From Microbacterium mitrae (GTDB taxonomy: Bacteria; Actinomycetota; Actinomycetes; Actinomycetales; Microbacteriaceae), in NCBI RefSeq assembly GCF_008017445.1, contig NZ_VRSW01000001.1, positions 1,240,001-1,304,000 of the forward strand: a stretch of DNA of 64,000 bases, given 5' to 3'. This document shows positions 42,644 to 51,301 of this stretch, piece after piece; position 1 is the first letter of the stretch; each line of letters opens with the position of its first letter. The notes beneath the pieces are model-generated. The model did not search any database. It saw only the letters and a program-made list of their open reading frames with translations, and was not told the DNA's origin. A program made the translations under genes and the position numbers.

Positions 42644-43600
42644 TTACTCGACAGCGTCCCCGCGCACGAGCGCGTCGAGCCACTCACGAGCCTCACTAAA
42701 GACATGGTCGGAGAACTCATCGTGATACTGCACGATGAGTTGGTCGGCGCGGGGATATGACCCCAAGAAGACCACGCGGGGGCTGAAGCGGCGCAAACCC
42801 ATCAGGGCCTCAGCCATGCGTGCATCGTCAATGTGGCCGTCAGCGTCGATCACAAAGCGGTAGCGCCCGAGCGCGTCACCAATGGGGCGAGACTCGATCA
42901 GGCTGAGGTTAATGCCACGGGCCGAGAACTGCTCCAAAAGCGCCAACAGCGCTCCGGGGCGATCGTTGGGCAACTCGGCGATGATCGAGGTTTTGTCTGC
43001 CCCGGTGCGTGGCGTCGGCTGGGTGGTGCGGGTAACGAGCACGAAGCGGGTGACGGCGTTGGTGTTATCGCCGATGTCGCTGGCCAGCACCTGCAGGTCG
43101 TGATGCAGGATAATTCCCGGTGGGGCAATCGCTGCCTGCGCCGGCAGCGTGCCATCGAGCACCCCGATCGCGCTGGCCACATTGCTTGCGGCAGGTACGT
43201 GCTGGTGACTCGGCAAGTGCTCACCCAGCCAGCGGTGGCACTGCGCATAGGCGACCGGGTGCGCAGCGATCGTCTTCACATCAGCCATCGTGGTTCCGGG
43301 GGCGGCAACCAGCACGAAGTTGACCGGAACCAGGTACTCGCCCACGATGCGAAGCCCGGGGAGGGTAGCCAACGCGTCTTGAGTGGTGGAGACGCCACCC
43401 TCGATGGAGTTTTCAATCGCGATCATGGCCGCGTCGCTGCGCCCCTCGATCACGTCGGCAAACGCCTCACCGGCGTTGTGCACGGGGCGCCAAATCTGCC
43501 CCTTTGCCGCCGGAACCTGCTGCAGCGCCGCCTCCGTAAAGGTTCCGGCGGGCCCGAGGTAGCTGTAAACGCGACGACGAGGCTCAGGGGCAGCAGACAT
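42644..43600 (-). CDS. pheA: prephenate dehydratase
   Basis: A 318-aa enzyme converting prephenate to phenylpyruvate. The N-terminal PDT domain has YLGPAGTFTEAAL and the ENSIEGGVSTTQD motif. The key NTRF-type motif appears as AVTRFVLVTR near residue 185. The C-terminal ACT domain (LLALLEQFSARGINLSLIES, then GRYRFVIDADGH) binds phenylalanine for feedback control. TAGGCT ends six bases before the ATG, so the message is probably leaderless. Confidence 0.95.
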   Translation of the reverse strand: MSAAPEPRRRVYSYLGPAGTFTEAALQQVPAAKGQIWRPVHNAGEAFADVIEGRSDAAMIAIENSIEGGVSTTQDALATLPGLRIVGEYLVPVNFVLVAAPGTTMADVKTIAAHPVAYAQCHRWLGEHLPSHQHVPAASNVASAIGVLDGTLPAQAAIAPPGIILHHDLQVLASDIGDNTNAVTRFVLVTRTTQPTPRTGADKTSIIAELPNDRPGALLALLEQFSARGINLSLIESRPIGDALGRYRFVIDADGHIDDARMAEALMGLRRFSPRVVFLGSYPRADQLIVQYHDEFSDHVFSEAREWLDALVRGDAVE

Positions 43601-43690
43601 GCGTTCAGCCTAGTGAGAATTGCCGGTGCATTCGCACGATAAATGTCATCTTGAGGTGCGCGCGCGGCACATGAGGGGCAGACTGTCTAC

Positions 43691-45334
43691 ATGACGCGCG
43701 CAGGACAGCTGGCACAGCCCTCCGATCTCATCGATGTTGACGCCCTGATTGCGGCGTACTACGACGTTTCACCCGACCCCACGGTCGCCACGCAGCGGGT
43801 GGCATTCGGAACCAGTGGGCACCGCGGATCGTCGCTGACGGCTTCGTTTAACGAGGCTCATATCCTCGCCACGACGCAGGCGATCGTGGACTACCGCGCC
43901 GCACAGGGCATCACCGGCCCGCTGTTCATCGGCCGTGACACGCATGCGCTGAGCCTGCCGGCCGAGCGCACCGCCGTTGAGGTGCTCGTCGGCAACGGTG
44001 TCACGATGTTGCAAGATTCTCGCGAATCGTATGTGCCGACGCCCGCGCTCAGCCACGCGATTCTGACGTACAACGCTGGCAAGGCCGCCGATGACCCGAC
44101 GCGTGCGGACGGCATTGTGGTGACGCCCTCCCACAACCCGCCGGCCGACGGCGGCTTCAAGTACAACCCGCCGCACGGTGGGCCTGCCGACACCGATGCC
44201 ACCGGTTGGATCGCCGACCGCGCCAACGCGCTCATCGAGGGCGGTCTCGCCGAGGTGAAGCGGGTGCGCACGGCTGATTTCACGGCCGACGCCACCGGGT
44301 CTTACGACTTCCGTGACGCCTACGTGCGTGATCTCGCCACCATCATCGACCTCGACGCCATTCGCACCGCCGGCGTGCGCATGGGCGCCGACCCACTGGG
44401 TGGCGCAAGCGTTGACTACTGGTCATACATCGCCGAGGTTCACGGCGTCGACATCACGGTCGTCAACCCCGATGTTGACCCGACGTGGGCATTCATGACG
44501 CTGGACTGGGACGAAAAGATTCGCATGGATCCGTCCTCCCCCTCCGCCATGGCCGCGCTGGTGGCGCGCCGCGACGAGTTTGACGTGCTCACCGGCAACG
44601 ATGCTGACGCCGACCGCCACGGCATCGTCACGCCCGACGCCGGGCTGATGAACCCCAACCACTACCTCGCCGTCGCGATCGAATACCTCTACACGCACCG
44701 GCCCAACTGGCGCGCTGATGCCGCCATCGGTAAGACGCTGGTGTCGAGCATGATCATCGACAAGGTGGCAGAGGCTCTGGGCCGGCGCCTGTGGGAGGTT
44801 CCGGTCGGCTTCAAGTGGTTCGTGCCCGGGCTGCTCGATGGTTCCGTCGCCTTCGGTGGCGAAGAATCTGCCGGCGCCTCGTTCTTGCGCGCCGATGGTT
44901 CCGTCTGGACAACCGACAAAGACGGCATTCTGCTGTGCCTGCTGGCGGCTGAAATCATCGCGGTGACGAAGAAGACGCCATCGCAGCTGTACGCCGAGCT
45001 GGAAGCGCGCTTCGGTTCGAGCGCCTACCAGCGCGTTGACGCCCCCGCGACCCCCGCGCAGAAGAAGGTGCTCGCGCAGCTCTCCCCCGACGCGGTTGCC
45101 GCCACCGAGCTTGCCGGTGAGCCGATCACCGCCAAGCTCTCGCACGCTCCCGGCAATGGTGCGGCGATTGGCGGGCTCAAGGTTCAGACCGCGAACGCCT
45201 GGTTTGCCGCTCGCCCGTCGGGTACCGAAGACGTCTACAAGCTTTACGCCGAGTCGCTGCGTGGCCCCGAACACCTCGCCGAGGTGCAGGAGCAGGCGCG
45301 AGCCGTCGTCGCCGCCGCCCTGGCCGGCGCTTGA
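43691..45334 (+). CDS. pgm: phosphoglucomutase (alpha-D-glucose-specific)
   Basis: A 547-aa phosphohexomutase interconverting glucose 1- and 6-phosphate. It shows the entry motif FGTSGHRGS, the phosphoserine loop VTPSHNPPADGGFKYNPPHG near residue 140, the metal loop GNDADADRHG near residue 300, the sugar-binding GGEESAGASFLR near residue 395, and the phosphate site RPSGTEDVYKLYAES near the end. Full length for the family. Divergent from pheA. Confidence 0.96.
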   Translation: MTRAGQLAQPSDLIDVDALIAAYYDVSPDPTVATQRVAFGTSGHRGSSLTASFNEAHILATTQAIVDYRAAQGITGPLFIGRDTHALSLPAERTAVEVLVGNGVTMLQDSRESYVPTPALSHAILTYNAGKAADDPTRADGIVVTPSHNPPADGGFKYNPPHGGPADTDATGWIADRANALIEGGLAEVKRVRTADFTADATGSYDFRDAYVRDLATIIDLDAIRTAGVRMGADPLGGASVDYWSYIAEVHGVDITVVNPDVDPTWAFMTLDWDEKIRMDPSSPSAMAALVARRDEFDVLTGNDADADRHGIVTPDAGLMNPNHYLAVAIEYLYTHRPNWRADAAIGKTLVSSMIIDKVAEALGRRLWEVPVGFKWFVPGLLDGSVAFGGEESAGASFLRADGSVWTTDKDGILLCLLAAEIIAVTKKTPSQLYAELEARFGSSAYQRVDAPATPAQKKVLAQLSPDAVAATELAGEPITAKLSHAPGNGAAIGGLKVQTANAWFAARPSGTEDVYKLYAESLRGPEHLAEVQEQARAVVAAALAGA

Positions 45335-45350
45335 TCCACGCGTTCACCAC

Positions 45351-45430
45351 GTTTCGACTCGGTCGCTAGGCGGCCTCGCTCAACGTCCGCCCGGCGCCCC
45401 GCCCGTTGAGCGAGCGTAGCGAGACGAAAC
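45351..45430. repeat. long inverted repeat between convergent pgm and lipoate ligase genes
   Basis: The left arm (45351-45384) starts GTTTCGACTCGGTCGCTAGG and the right arm (45405-45430) ends GCGAGACGAAAC. They pair imperfectly over about 25 bases. Such GTTTCGACTCGCT..AGCGAGACGAAAC elements are scattered between convergent genes in related actinobacteria. It probably ends transcription from both sides. Confidence 0.75.
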
Positions 45431-45439
45431 GCCCCGCGG

Positions 45440-46489
45440 CTACGGCACGCGCTTGAGCCAGGCTTCGGTCGAGAACTTCGATTCGACCAGGGCCTCGGCT
45501 TCGGCGTACTCGTCTTCGGTGATGTGACCCTGTTTCGCGCCGGTGAGCGACGTGAAGGTCGAAATCAGCGCGGTGATGATGTCGTCGCGGCTCATGCCCG
45601 TCTGTGACCGTAGCGGGTCAACGCGCTTCGCCGCCGAGGTGGTTCCCTTGTCTGACAGCTTCTCGCGGCCAATACGCAACACTTCGGTCATCATCTGACC
45701 GTCCATGTCGTAGCTGAGGGTCGCGTGGTGCAGCACGCCGCCGTTGGCGAGACGCTTTTGAGCCGCGCCGCCGATCTTGCCCTTGGGGCTCGCGATGTCG
45801 TTGAGCGGCTGATAGGTCGCCTCAATGCCCAGCGCCCGCAGCCCCTGCAACACCCAGTCATCCAAGAACGCATACGAATCGGCAAACGTCATGCCTGAGA
45901 CGAGTTCGGCCGGCACGTACAGCGAATAGGTGATGATCTGCCCGGCGCCCATCATCATGGCGCCTCCGCCCGAGATGCGGCGCACCACGTCAAAAGCGTG
46001 GCGTGCGGCGCCCTCCGGGTCAACCTCATTGCGCAACGACTGGAACGACCCAATAACGACGGCCGACTCGTTCCACTCCCAAATGCGCAGCGTGGGCTGA
46101 CGGCGGCCATCACCGACGCGGCCGGTGAGTACCTCATCCAGCGCGAGGTTCATGCGGGGCGAGACGGCCCCATCGTGCACGACCTCCCACGTGAAGTCTT
46201 TCCACCCGGGCGCCGTCACCAGCGCTCGCCGCACCGCGGTTCCGACCGCCTCCGGCGTGAAACCGAGCAATTGGGCACCCTCGGGGAGTGCCGCTCGCAC
46301 GGCGGCGGCGATTCCCGAGGCGTCGGTGGACTCGCTCAGGCCGTTGACCGCCGCGTTGATGTCGAGCAACGCCGAATCGGGCTCGAGAAAGAAGTCGCCG
46401 GCGAGATGGAAGTTTGCAATCGCGCCGTCTTCGACCTCGAAGTCAACGACGACGAGTTTTCCGCCTGGGACTTTATACTCTCCGTGCAT
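45440..46489 (-). CDS. lipoate-protein ligase, permuted domain order
   Basis: A 349-aa protein attaching lipoate to E2/GcvH proteins, or acting as an octanoyl/lipoyl transferase. The catalytic BPL/LplA domain (residues 95-349) has the lipoate-binding motif RRISGGGAMMMGAGQI and KIGGAAQKR with its Lys. The first 90 residues (HGEYKVPGGKLVVVDFEVED, then FHLAGDFFLEPD) look like the accessory domain that is C-terminal in E. coli LplA, so the order is swapped here. TAGGCT ends six bases before the ATG (leaderless pattern). Confidence 0.85.
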   Translation of the reverse strand: MHGEYKVPGGKLVVVDFEVEDGAIANFHLAGDFFLEPDSALLDINAAVNGLSESTDASGIAAAVRAALPEGAQLLGFTPEAVGTAVRRALVTAPGWKDFTWEVVHDGAVSPRMNLALDEVLTGRVGDGRRQPTLRIWEWNESAVVIGSFQSLRNEVDPEGAARHAFDVVRRISGGGAMMMGAGQIITYSLYVPAELVSGMTFADSYAFLDDWVLQGLRALGIEATYQPLNDIASPKGKIGGAAQKRLANGGVLHHATLSYDMDGQMMTEVLRIGREKLSDKGTTSAAKRVDPLRSQTGMSRDDIITALISTFTSLTGAKQGHITEDEYAEAEALVESKFSTEAWLKRVP

Positions 46490-46511
46490 AAATCCAGCCT
46501 ACTGCTGGCGG

Positions 46512-47363
46512 CTATGCGGCGGGCGGAATCCGGTGATCGAGCCACGCCAGAAGATCGGCGCGCACCTTCTCCTGATCCTTCTCGTTGAAGATTTCGTGCC
46601 GATCGCCGGGGTAGACCACCGTCGTCACATCGGTGAGGCCGGAGCGCTCGCGGTACGCCTTCGCCAGCTTGTGCACGCTGACCGGCCCGCCTACCGGGTC
46701 TTCGGAACCAACCATCAGCAGCACCGGCACGTTGCGGGGCAGATGCTTGGCAGGCAGCTCATACAGGCGCATCGCGTCGGCCAGGCCAAAAAGCTTGAGT
46801 AGCGGCTGCTCGGTGGTGAGCGGGTCGGCGCGAAACTCGCCCCACACGCCCTCTTCGGTCGCCAGCCACTCCAGGCCCGTCGCCTGTGGGCCCTCGAAGG
46901 CACGGTTCAGTGGCAGGGGGCTGAGGGTGGTGGGCGAGAGCAGAGCGGAACCACTGAGCACGACCGCGTCGTACGCGTCGGCATGGTGGTTGAGCAGCCA
47001 CTGCGAGAGGAACGAGCCCCACGAGTGGCCGATCAAAACGAGCGGCAACTCGGGGTTTTCTGCGCGAATCAATTCGCTGAACTGCCACATCGCGGCGCGG
47101 GTTGCGCGCAAGCCGCCGGGGCCGAGCTTTCCCAGCTTCGTCGCGTCGCCGCCGTGCTGCTTCATTCCGGTGCGACCGTGACCGCGGTGGTCATCGGCGT
47201 AGATCCGGTAGCCCGCCTCGGTAAGTGCGGCGATCAGCGCACCGTATCTGCCGGCATGCTCGCCAAGACCGTGCGCCAGTTGCACGACACCGCGCGGTTC
47301 GCCCTGAGCTTCATGCACGTCGTAAACGATCGCGACCCCGTGGGCGTCGATGAATTCAGCCAT
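46512..47363 (-). CDS. alpha/beta hydrolase, monoacylglycerol-lipase-like
   Basis: A 283-aa hydrolase. It has LAHGLGEHAGRYGALI and YADDHRGHGRTG early, the nucleophile elbow GHSWGSFLS near residue 115, an Asp in VGSEDPVGGP and the His in PGDRHEIFNE near the end, all in the monoacylglycerol-lipase pattern. The ATG at 47363 has TAGACT seven bases upstream (leaderless pattern). The longer frame runs through tandem repeats. Downstream of and facing the same way as the lipoate ligase gene. Confidence 0.88.
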   Translation of the reverse strand: MAEFIDAHGVAIVYDVHEAQGEPRGVVQLAHGLGEHAGRYGALIAALTEAGYRIYADDHRGHGRTGMKQHGGDATKLGKLGPGGLRATRAAMWQFSELIRAENPELPLVLIGHSWGSFLSQWLLNHHADAYDAVVLSGSALLSPTTLSPLPLNRAFEGPQATGLEWLATEEGVWGEFRADPLTTEQPLLKLFGLADAMRLYELPAKHLPRNVPVLLMVGSEDPVGGPVSVHKLAKAYRERSGLTDVTTVVYPGDRHEIFNEKDQEKVRADLLAWLDHRIPPAA

Positions 47364-47421
47364 GCACGCGAGTCTACGGGTGCATGCTCCTCTTGCCATG
47401 TTCCGCTGCCGGCGACAGACG

Positions 47422-47487
47422 GGCGTTGCACTGTTTGGGTGCCGGCGGCAGACCGGCGTTGCTCTGTTTGGGTGACGACGGCAGACG
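47422..47487. repeat. 33-base tandem repeat, two copies plus a partial
   Basis: Units at 47422 and 47455 share GGCGTTG, CTGTTTGGGTG and CGGCAGAC blocks; a partial copy precedes them. They lie just upstream of the hydrolase gene in a gene-free stretch (47364-47971). Confidence 0.7.
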
Positions 47488-47837
47488 GGTCGCATGTCGG
47501 GTTTGTCGCGTGTCGGAGATGTCGCGCAATGTACCCCGACGCGCCGCGCAGTCGTCACTTTGGCCCCATGCCTTCCGACCTCCGGCCACATTCGAAGTCT
47601 CGATGGCCGGCGCCGGCTGGTCTCATGAACGGGGCGGCGTTAGTGGGTCTCCTGAATTGTGCGGCGCGCGCCTGCTGACGCTGGCACCTGGTTCCGTTGT
47701 CCCTCGTCGGAACCTTTGTGACTGGTGAGGCAAAATCTCGGCGTGTCTCGTCTCATGCGGCGACACTTCCGACGTCGCAAAAGAGATGGGGGTGAGTTGG
47801 AACCACGACGCGGAATATTTCGAATCGCTACGCGCAC

Positions 47838-47986
47838 TCACGGCGCACTTGACGTGCTCAACGCACGCTCAACGCGCGGTTGAGGCGCTCACCGCATGGG
47901 TGAGCACGGTTGACGTGCTCATCGCACGCTCACCGCGGGGTCGGCACGCTCACCGCGTGCTCACCGCACTTTTATCGCGCGGCTGA
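47838..47986. repeat. degenerate GCTCACCGC/GGTGAGC repeats
   Basis: About ten short copies of CGCTCAACGC, CGCTCACCGC or their inverse (GGTGAGC, GGTTGAGG) occur in 150 bases, ending at the ROK kinase stop. The gap 47364-47971 holds no gene with coding character. Confidence 0.6.
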
Positions 47987-48895
47987 GGCGTGCACCGCGC
48001 GGGTGAGCCGGTCGACGGCGATGCCGATGCAACCGACGGCGCCGGCCCAGCGACCCAGCTCTGCCGAGACGATGGGCGGAACCACGTGGAACGTCGCCTT
48101 CTCGTCGACCCGCGTGACCGCGAGTTGCACCAGGCGATGCGGCGAGCTGGCAAGTCCGCCACCAATCACGATGCAACCCGGATCGACCAGCGCCAGCAGC
48201 GTCAGCAGCGCATCGCCCAGCGCATTGCCCGCGCGCTCAACGATGGGCAGGGCACGGACGTCGCCGTTTTCGTAGGCGCCGAGCAGGTCGCGCGGCGATC
48301 CCTCGCCGCCGGCCGCACGCCAGGCACGGCGCAGCGCCGGCGCGCCGATCACCGTCTCTAGGCAACCATGCTGACCGCATCCGCACAGCTCGCCGTGCGG
48401 ATCAACAACGATGTGTCCCAGTTCGCCTGCGATGCCGTGCGCACCGGCCGCAACCTCACCGCCGACCACGTGACAGCCGGCAATCCCGGTGCCCAACGCC
48501 AGGGTGAACACGTCGTGGTGGCCGTCTCCTGCACCCCACCGCGCTTCGGCGATGGCGGCGGCGCGGCCGTCGTTGACGACGTCAACCGGAACCTCGAGCA
48601 AGTCGCCGAGGAGCGGGCCCAGTCGCAATCCATCAAGGTGAGGCAGGTTGACCGAACGCAGCACGGTGCCGCTGTCGCTGTCGACGAGGCCGGGAATGGC
48701 GATGACCACTCCGGCCAGGTCGTCACCGGCGAGTTGGCGCGCGATCGCGGCAAACGCTGCAATCGGGTCGCTCTCCGGAGTCGGCAGCGTGTCTTGTTGC
48801 ACAACAACAGGGAGCCCATCGGCGGCAACGCTCGCCAATTGATACTTGATGCTCGAGCCCCCGACATCGAGGCCGAGCACGTTACGCGTTGTCAC
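47972..48895 (-). CDS. ROK family sugar kinase
   Basis: A 307-aa ROK kinase. The phosphate-binding motif GLDVGGSSIKY is at the start, VVNDGRAAAIAEARWG near residue 110, the zinc/ROK signature ELGHIVVDPHGELCGCGQHG near residue 160, and IVIGGGL near residue 250. It probably phosphorylates glucose or an amino sugar. Last gene of the second ABC operon, with a four-base overlap to cutC. The actual sugar cannot be read from the sequence. Confidence 0.9.
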   Translation of the reverse strand: MTTRNVLGLDVGGSSIKYQLASVAADGLPVVVQQDTLPTPESDPIAAFAAIARQLAGDDLAGVVIAIPGLVDSDSGTVLRSVNLPHLDGLRLGPLLGDLLEVPVDVVNDGRAAAIAEARWGAGDGHHDVFTLALGTGIAGCHVVGGEVAAGAHGIAGELGHIVVDPHGELCGCGQHGCLETVIGAPALRRAWRAAGGEGSPRDLLGAYENGDVRALPIVERAGNALGDALLTLLALVDPGCIVIGGGLASSPHRLVQLAVTRVDEKATFHVVPPIVSAELGRWAGAVGCIGIAVDRLTRAVHASAAR

Positions 48896-49632
48896 TGAAT
48901 ACCACCGGTCACAATCGCTGCAATGCGGCGAGCTTCGTCTGCATCGACCTTTTCGTACGGGCCGAGCCCCTCGCGGCTTGCCGCGCCCATGCTGATGCCG
49001 GTGGAATCGGGTACGAGGCGTTTCGCCGAAAAGTGCACCGCACGCACGCCGGTGGCCACAACATCGGCGACCGTGGCGGTCGAAATACCGCTACCGGCCA
49101 TGATGTCGATGCGACCCGCCGCCTGCGCGACCATGGCTTCGAGGGCCGCAGCGCCTTCAAGCGCCGTCACCGCACCGCCGGAGGTCAGTACCCGCACAAC
49201 ACCCAAATCGATGAGCTGTTCGAGTGCGCGTGAACGCTCGGCGGCAACATCAATGGCACGGTGTGCGGCAACAGATTTGCCACCAGCCGCCGCGACGAAG
49301 CCCCGCATGGCACGCTCATCAAACAGTCCGTCATCGCCGAGCGCGCCGACGACCACACCATCAACCCCGGCGGCAACCGCCAGCTCGATATCGCGCGTCA
49401 TCACGCGAATTTCGTCATCGTCGTAGCGAAACCCGCCGGCACGCGATCGAATCAGCGCGTGCACTTCAACCTCGCCCGCCGCGGCCTGCACAACGTCTGC
49501 GATGGTTCCGCCCGACGCCGTCAGCCCGCCGAGGGCAAGCGCCGAGCAAAGCTCCACTCGGCTGGCACCAATGCTGATGGCAACCCGCACCGCGTCGGCG
49601 TCTGAAGCGATCAGCTCCAGCTGTGCACTCAC
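48892..49632 (-). CDS. cutC: CutC family protein
   Basis: A 246-aa TIM-barrel protein of the CutC (copper homeostasis) family: GASRVELCSALALGGLTAS, then VHALIRSRAGGFRYDDDEI, VVGALGDDGLFD, RVLTSGG and IMAGSGIS, all family hallmarks. A copper role is doubtful in many CutC proteins. Its place between a peptide/sugar importer and a ROK kinase suggests a metabolic role. Overlaps both neighbours by four bases. Confidence 0.93.
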   Translation of the reverse strand: MSAQLELIASDADAVRVAISIGASRVELCSALALGGLTASGGTIADVVQAAAGEVEVHALIRSRAGGFRYDDDEIRVMTRDIELAVAAGVDGVVVGALGDDGLFDERAMRGFVAAAGGKSVAAHRAIDVAAERSRALEQLIDLGVVRVLTSGGAVTALEGAAALEAMVAQAAGRIDIMAGSGISTATVADVVATGVRAVHFSAKRLVPDSTGISMGAASREGLGPYEKVDADEARRIAAIVTGGIQ

Positions 49633-51296
49633 GCGACGCTCCGCGTCAGCCGCTCCAGGCGGCGAGCGTGCTGCACGGTGGGGTCAGGAACCGGAACCGA
49701 GCTCAACAGCTTCTTGGAGTACGGGTGCTGCGGGTCAAGAAGCACGTCGTCCGTGGTTCCGATTTCGACGATCTGGCCGGCGTACATCACCGCGACGCGG
49801 TGCGAAATTTCGTGCACAACGGCGAGGTCGTGGCTGATAAACAGGCAGGCGAAGTTCATCTTCTCCTGCAGCTTCTTCAACACCTCAAGCACCGCGGCCT
49901 GCACCGAAACATCGAGCGCCGAGGTGGGCTCGTCGGCAACAATCAGCTCCGGCTCCAGCGCGATCGCGCGCGCCAGACCGATGCGCTGACGCTGGCCACC
50001 GGAGAGCTCGTGCGGAAAACGGTGCGCGTAGTTGGCGGGCAACTCAACAGCCTCAAGCAACTCGCGAACCCGCGCCGCGCGATCTTTCGAACTCATCGGG
50101 CGGTCGGAGCGATGAATGATGAGCGGCTCGGCGATCGCTTCGCCGACCGTCGTTCGCGGATCAAGACTGGAACCAGGGTCTTGAAAGATGGTTCCGATGC
50201 GGCCGCGCATGCGGCGCTCGCCGCGCCCACGCAGACCACCCTTGCCAACGGTTTCACCAAACAGGCGCATCTCACCCGACGACAGCGGGGTAAGGCCCAG
50301 TGCCGAGCGCCCGAGCGTTGACTTGCCCGAGCCCGATTCACCCACCAGGCCCAAAATCTCGCCCGGAGCGATCTGCACCGAAACATTGTCGAGCGCGGCG
50401 AACGAGGTGCCACCCTTGCGGTAGATCACGCTGGCGTCGATCAGCTCCATCACCGCGATGTCGCTGGCCGGCGGCGGCGTCATGCCGAGGCCCCGGGCCT
50501 CAGGCAGACGCGGAACCGCGGAAAGCAGCTTTTGCGTGTACGGCGCCTCCGGCATCTTCAGCACCTGCTTGGTGGTTCCGATCTCCACCATGTCACCACG
50601 GAACATCACCGCGACGCGGTCGGCAATGTCGGCCACCACGCCCATGTTGTGGGTGACCAGCAAGAAGGCCGTGCCGCTCTCGTCAGCCAGGCTGCGGATG
50701 AGGTCCAAGATCTCGGCCTGCACCGTGACATCCAGTGCCGTGGTGGGCTCATCGGCGATGATCAGGCTCGGCTCGCACGCCAGCGCGATCGCAATCACGA
50801 CTCGCTGGCGTTGGCCGCCGGAGAGCTCATGCGGAAAGCCGCTGGCGCGCCGCTCGGGGTCGGGAATGCCCACGCGAGCAAGCAGTTCAACAGCCTTCGC
50901 CGCGGCGTCCTTTTTGCTGATCTTGCGGTGATTGAGCAGGGCTTCGGCGATCTGATCGCCGATACGCATCGTGGGGTTCAGGGCCGTCATCGGCTCCTGG
51001 AACACCATCGAGATCTCCGCGCCGCGCACCGAGTTCAACTCTTTTTCGGTGAGCGTGGTCAGATCGCGACCGTTCATGATGATCTCGCCGGTACGGGTGG
51101 CCGTTGACGGCAACAGCGACAGAATCGCCATCGCGGTCACCGACTTGCCAGAACCAGACTCGCCGACGACCGCGACGACCTCACCGGGGTTGACGTCGAG
51201 GTTGATGCCCTTGACGGCTTCAACCGGGCCCTGCTCGGTGGAGAAGGTGACCGCGAGATCGCGCAGGCTCAGCAGCGGCTGGGTGCTAACAGACAT
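49629..51296 (-). CDS. peptide-type ABC transporter, fused double ATPase
   Basis: A 555-aa protein with two complete Dpp/Opp-type ATPase domains. The first has Walker A GESGSGKSV, signature LSGGQRQR and Walker B LIIADEPTTALD. The second begins after residue 285 and has GESGSGKST, LSGGQRQR and LIVADEPTSALD. Both ATPases of the transporter are thus in one chain, unlike the separate genes of the first transporter in this window. The ATG at 51296 is taken; a GTG one codon earlier also fits. Confidence 0.95.
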   Translation of the reverse strand: MSVSTQPLLSLRDLAVTFSTEQGPVEAVKGINLDVNPGEVVAVVGESGSGKSVTAMAILSLLPSTATRTGEIIMNGRDLTTLTEKELNSVRGAEISMVFQEPMTALNPTMRIGDQIAEALLNHRKISKKDAAAKAVELLARVGIPDPERRASGFPHELSGGQRQRVVIAIALACEPSLIIADEPTTALDVTVQAEILDLIRSLADESGTAFLLVTHNMGVVADIADRVAVMFRGDMVEIGTTKQVLKMPEAPYTQKLLSAVPRLPEARGLGMTPPPASDIAVMELIDASVIYRKGGTSFAALDNVSVQIAPGEILGLVGESGSGKSTLGRSALGLTPLSSGEMRLFGETVGKGGLRGRGERRMRGRIGTIFQDPGSSLDPRTTVGEAIAEPLIIHRSDRPMSSKDRAARVRELLEAVELPANYAHRFPHELSGGQRQRIGLARAIALEPELIVADEPTSALDVSVQAAVLEVLKKLQEKMNFACLFISHDLAVVHEISHRVAVMYAGQIVEIGTTDDVLLDPQHPYSKKLLSSVPVPDPTVQHARRLERLTRSVA

Positions 51297-51301
51297 CACC
51301 G

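Noticed and set aside
47838-47986. possible CRISPR array
   Set aside because: Repeats are short, degenerate and in both orientations, without spacers of constant length, and no cas genes are near.
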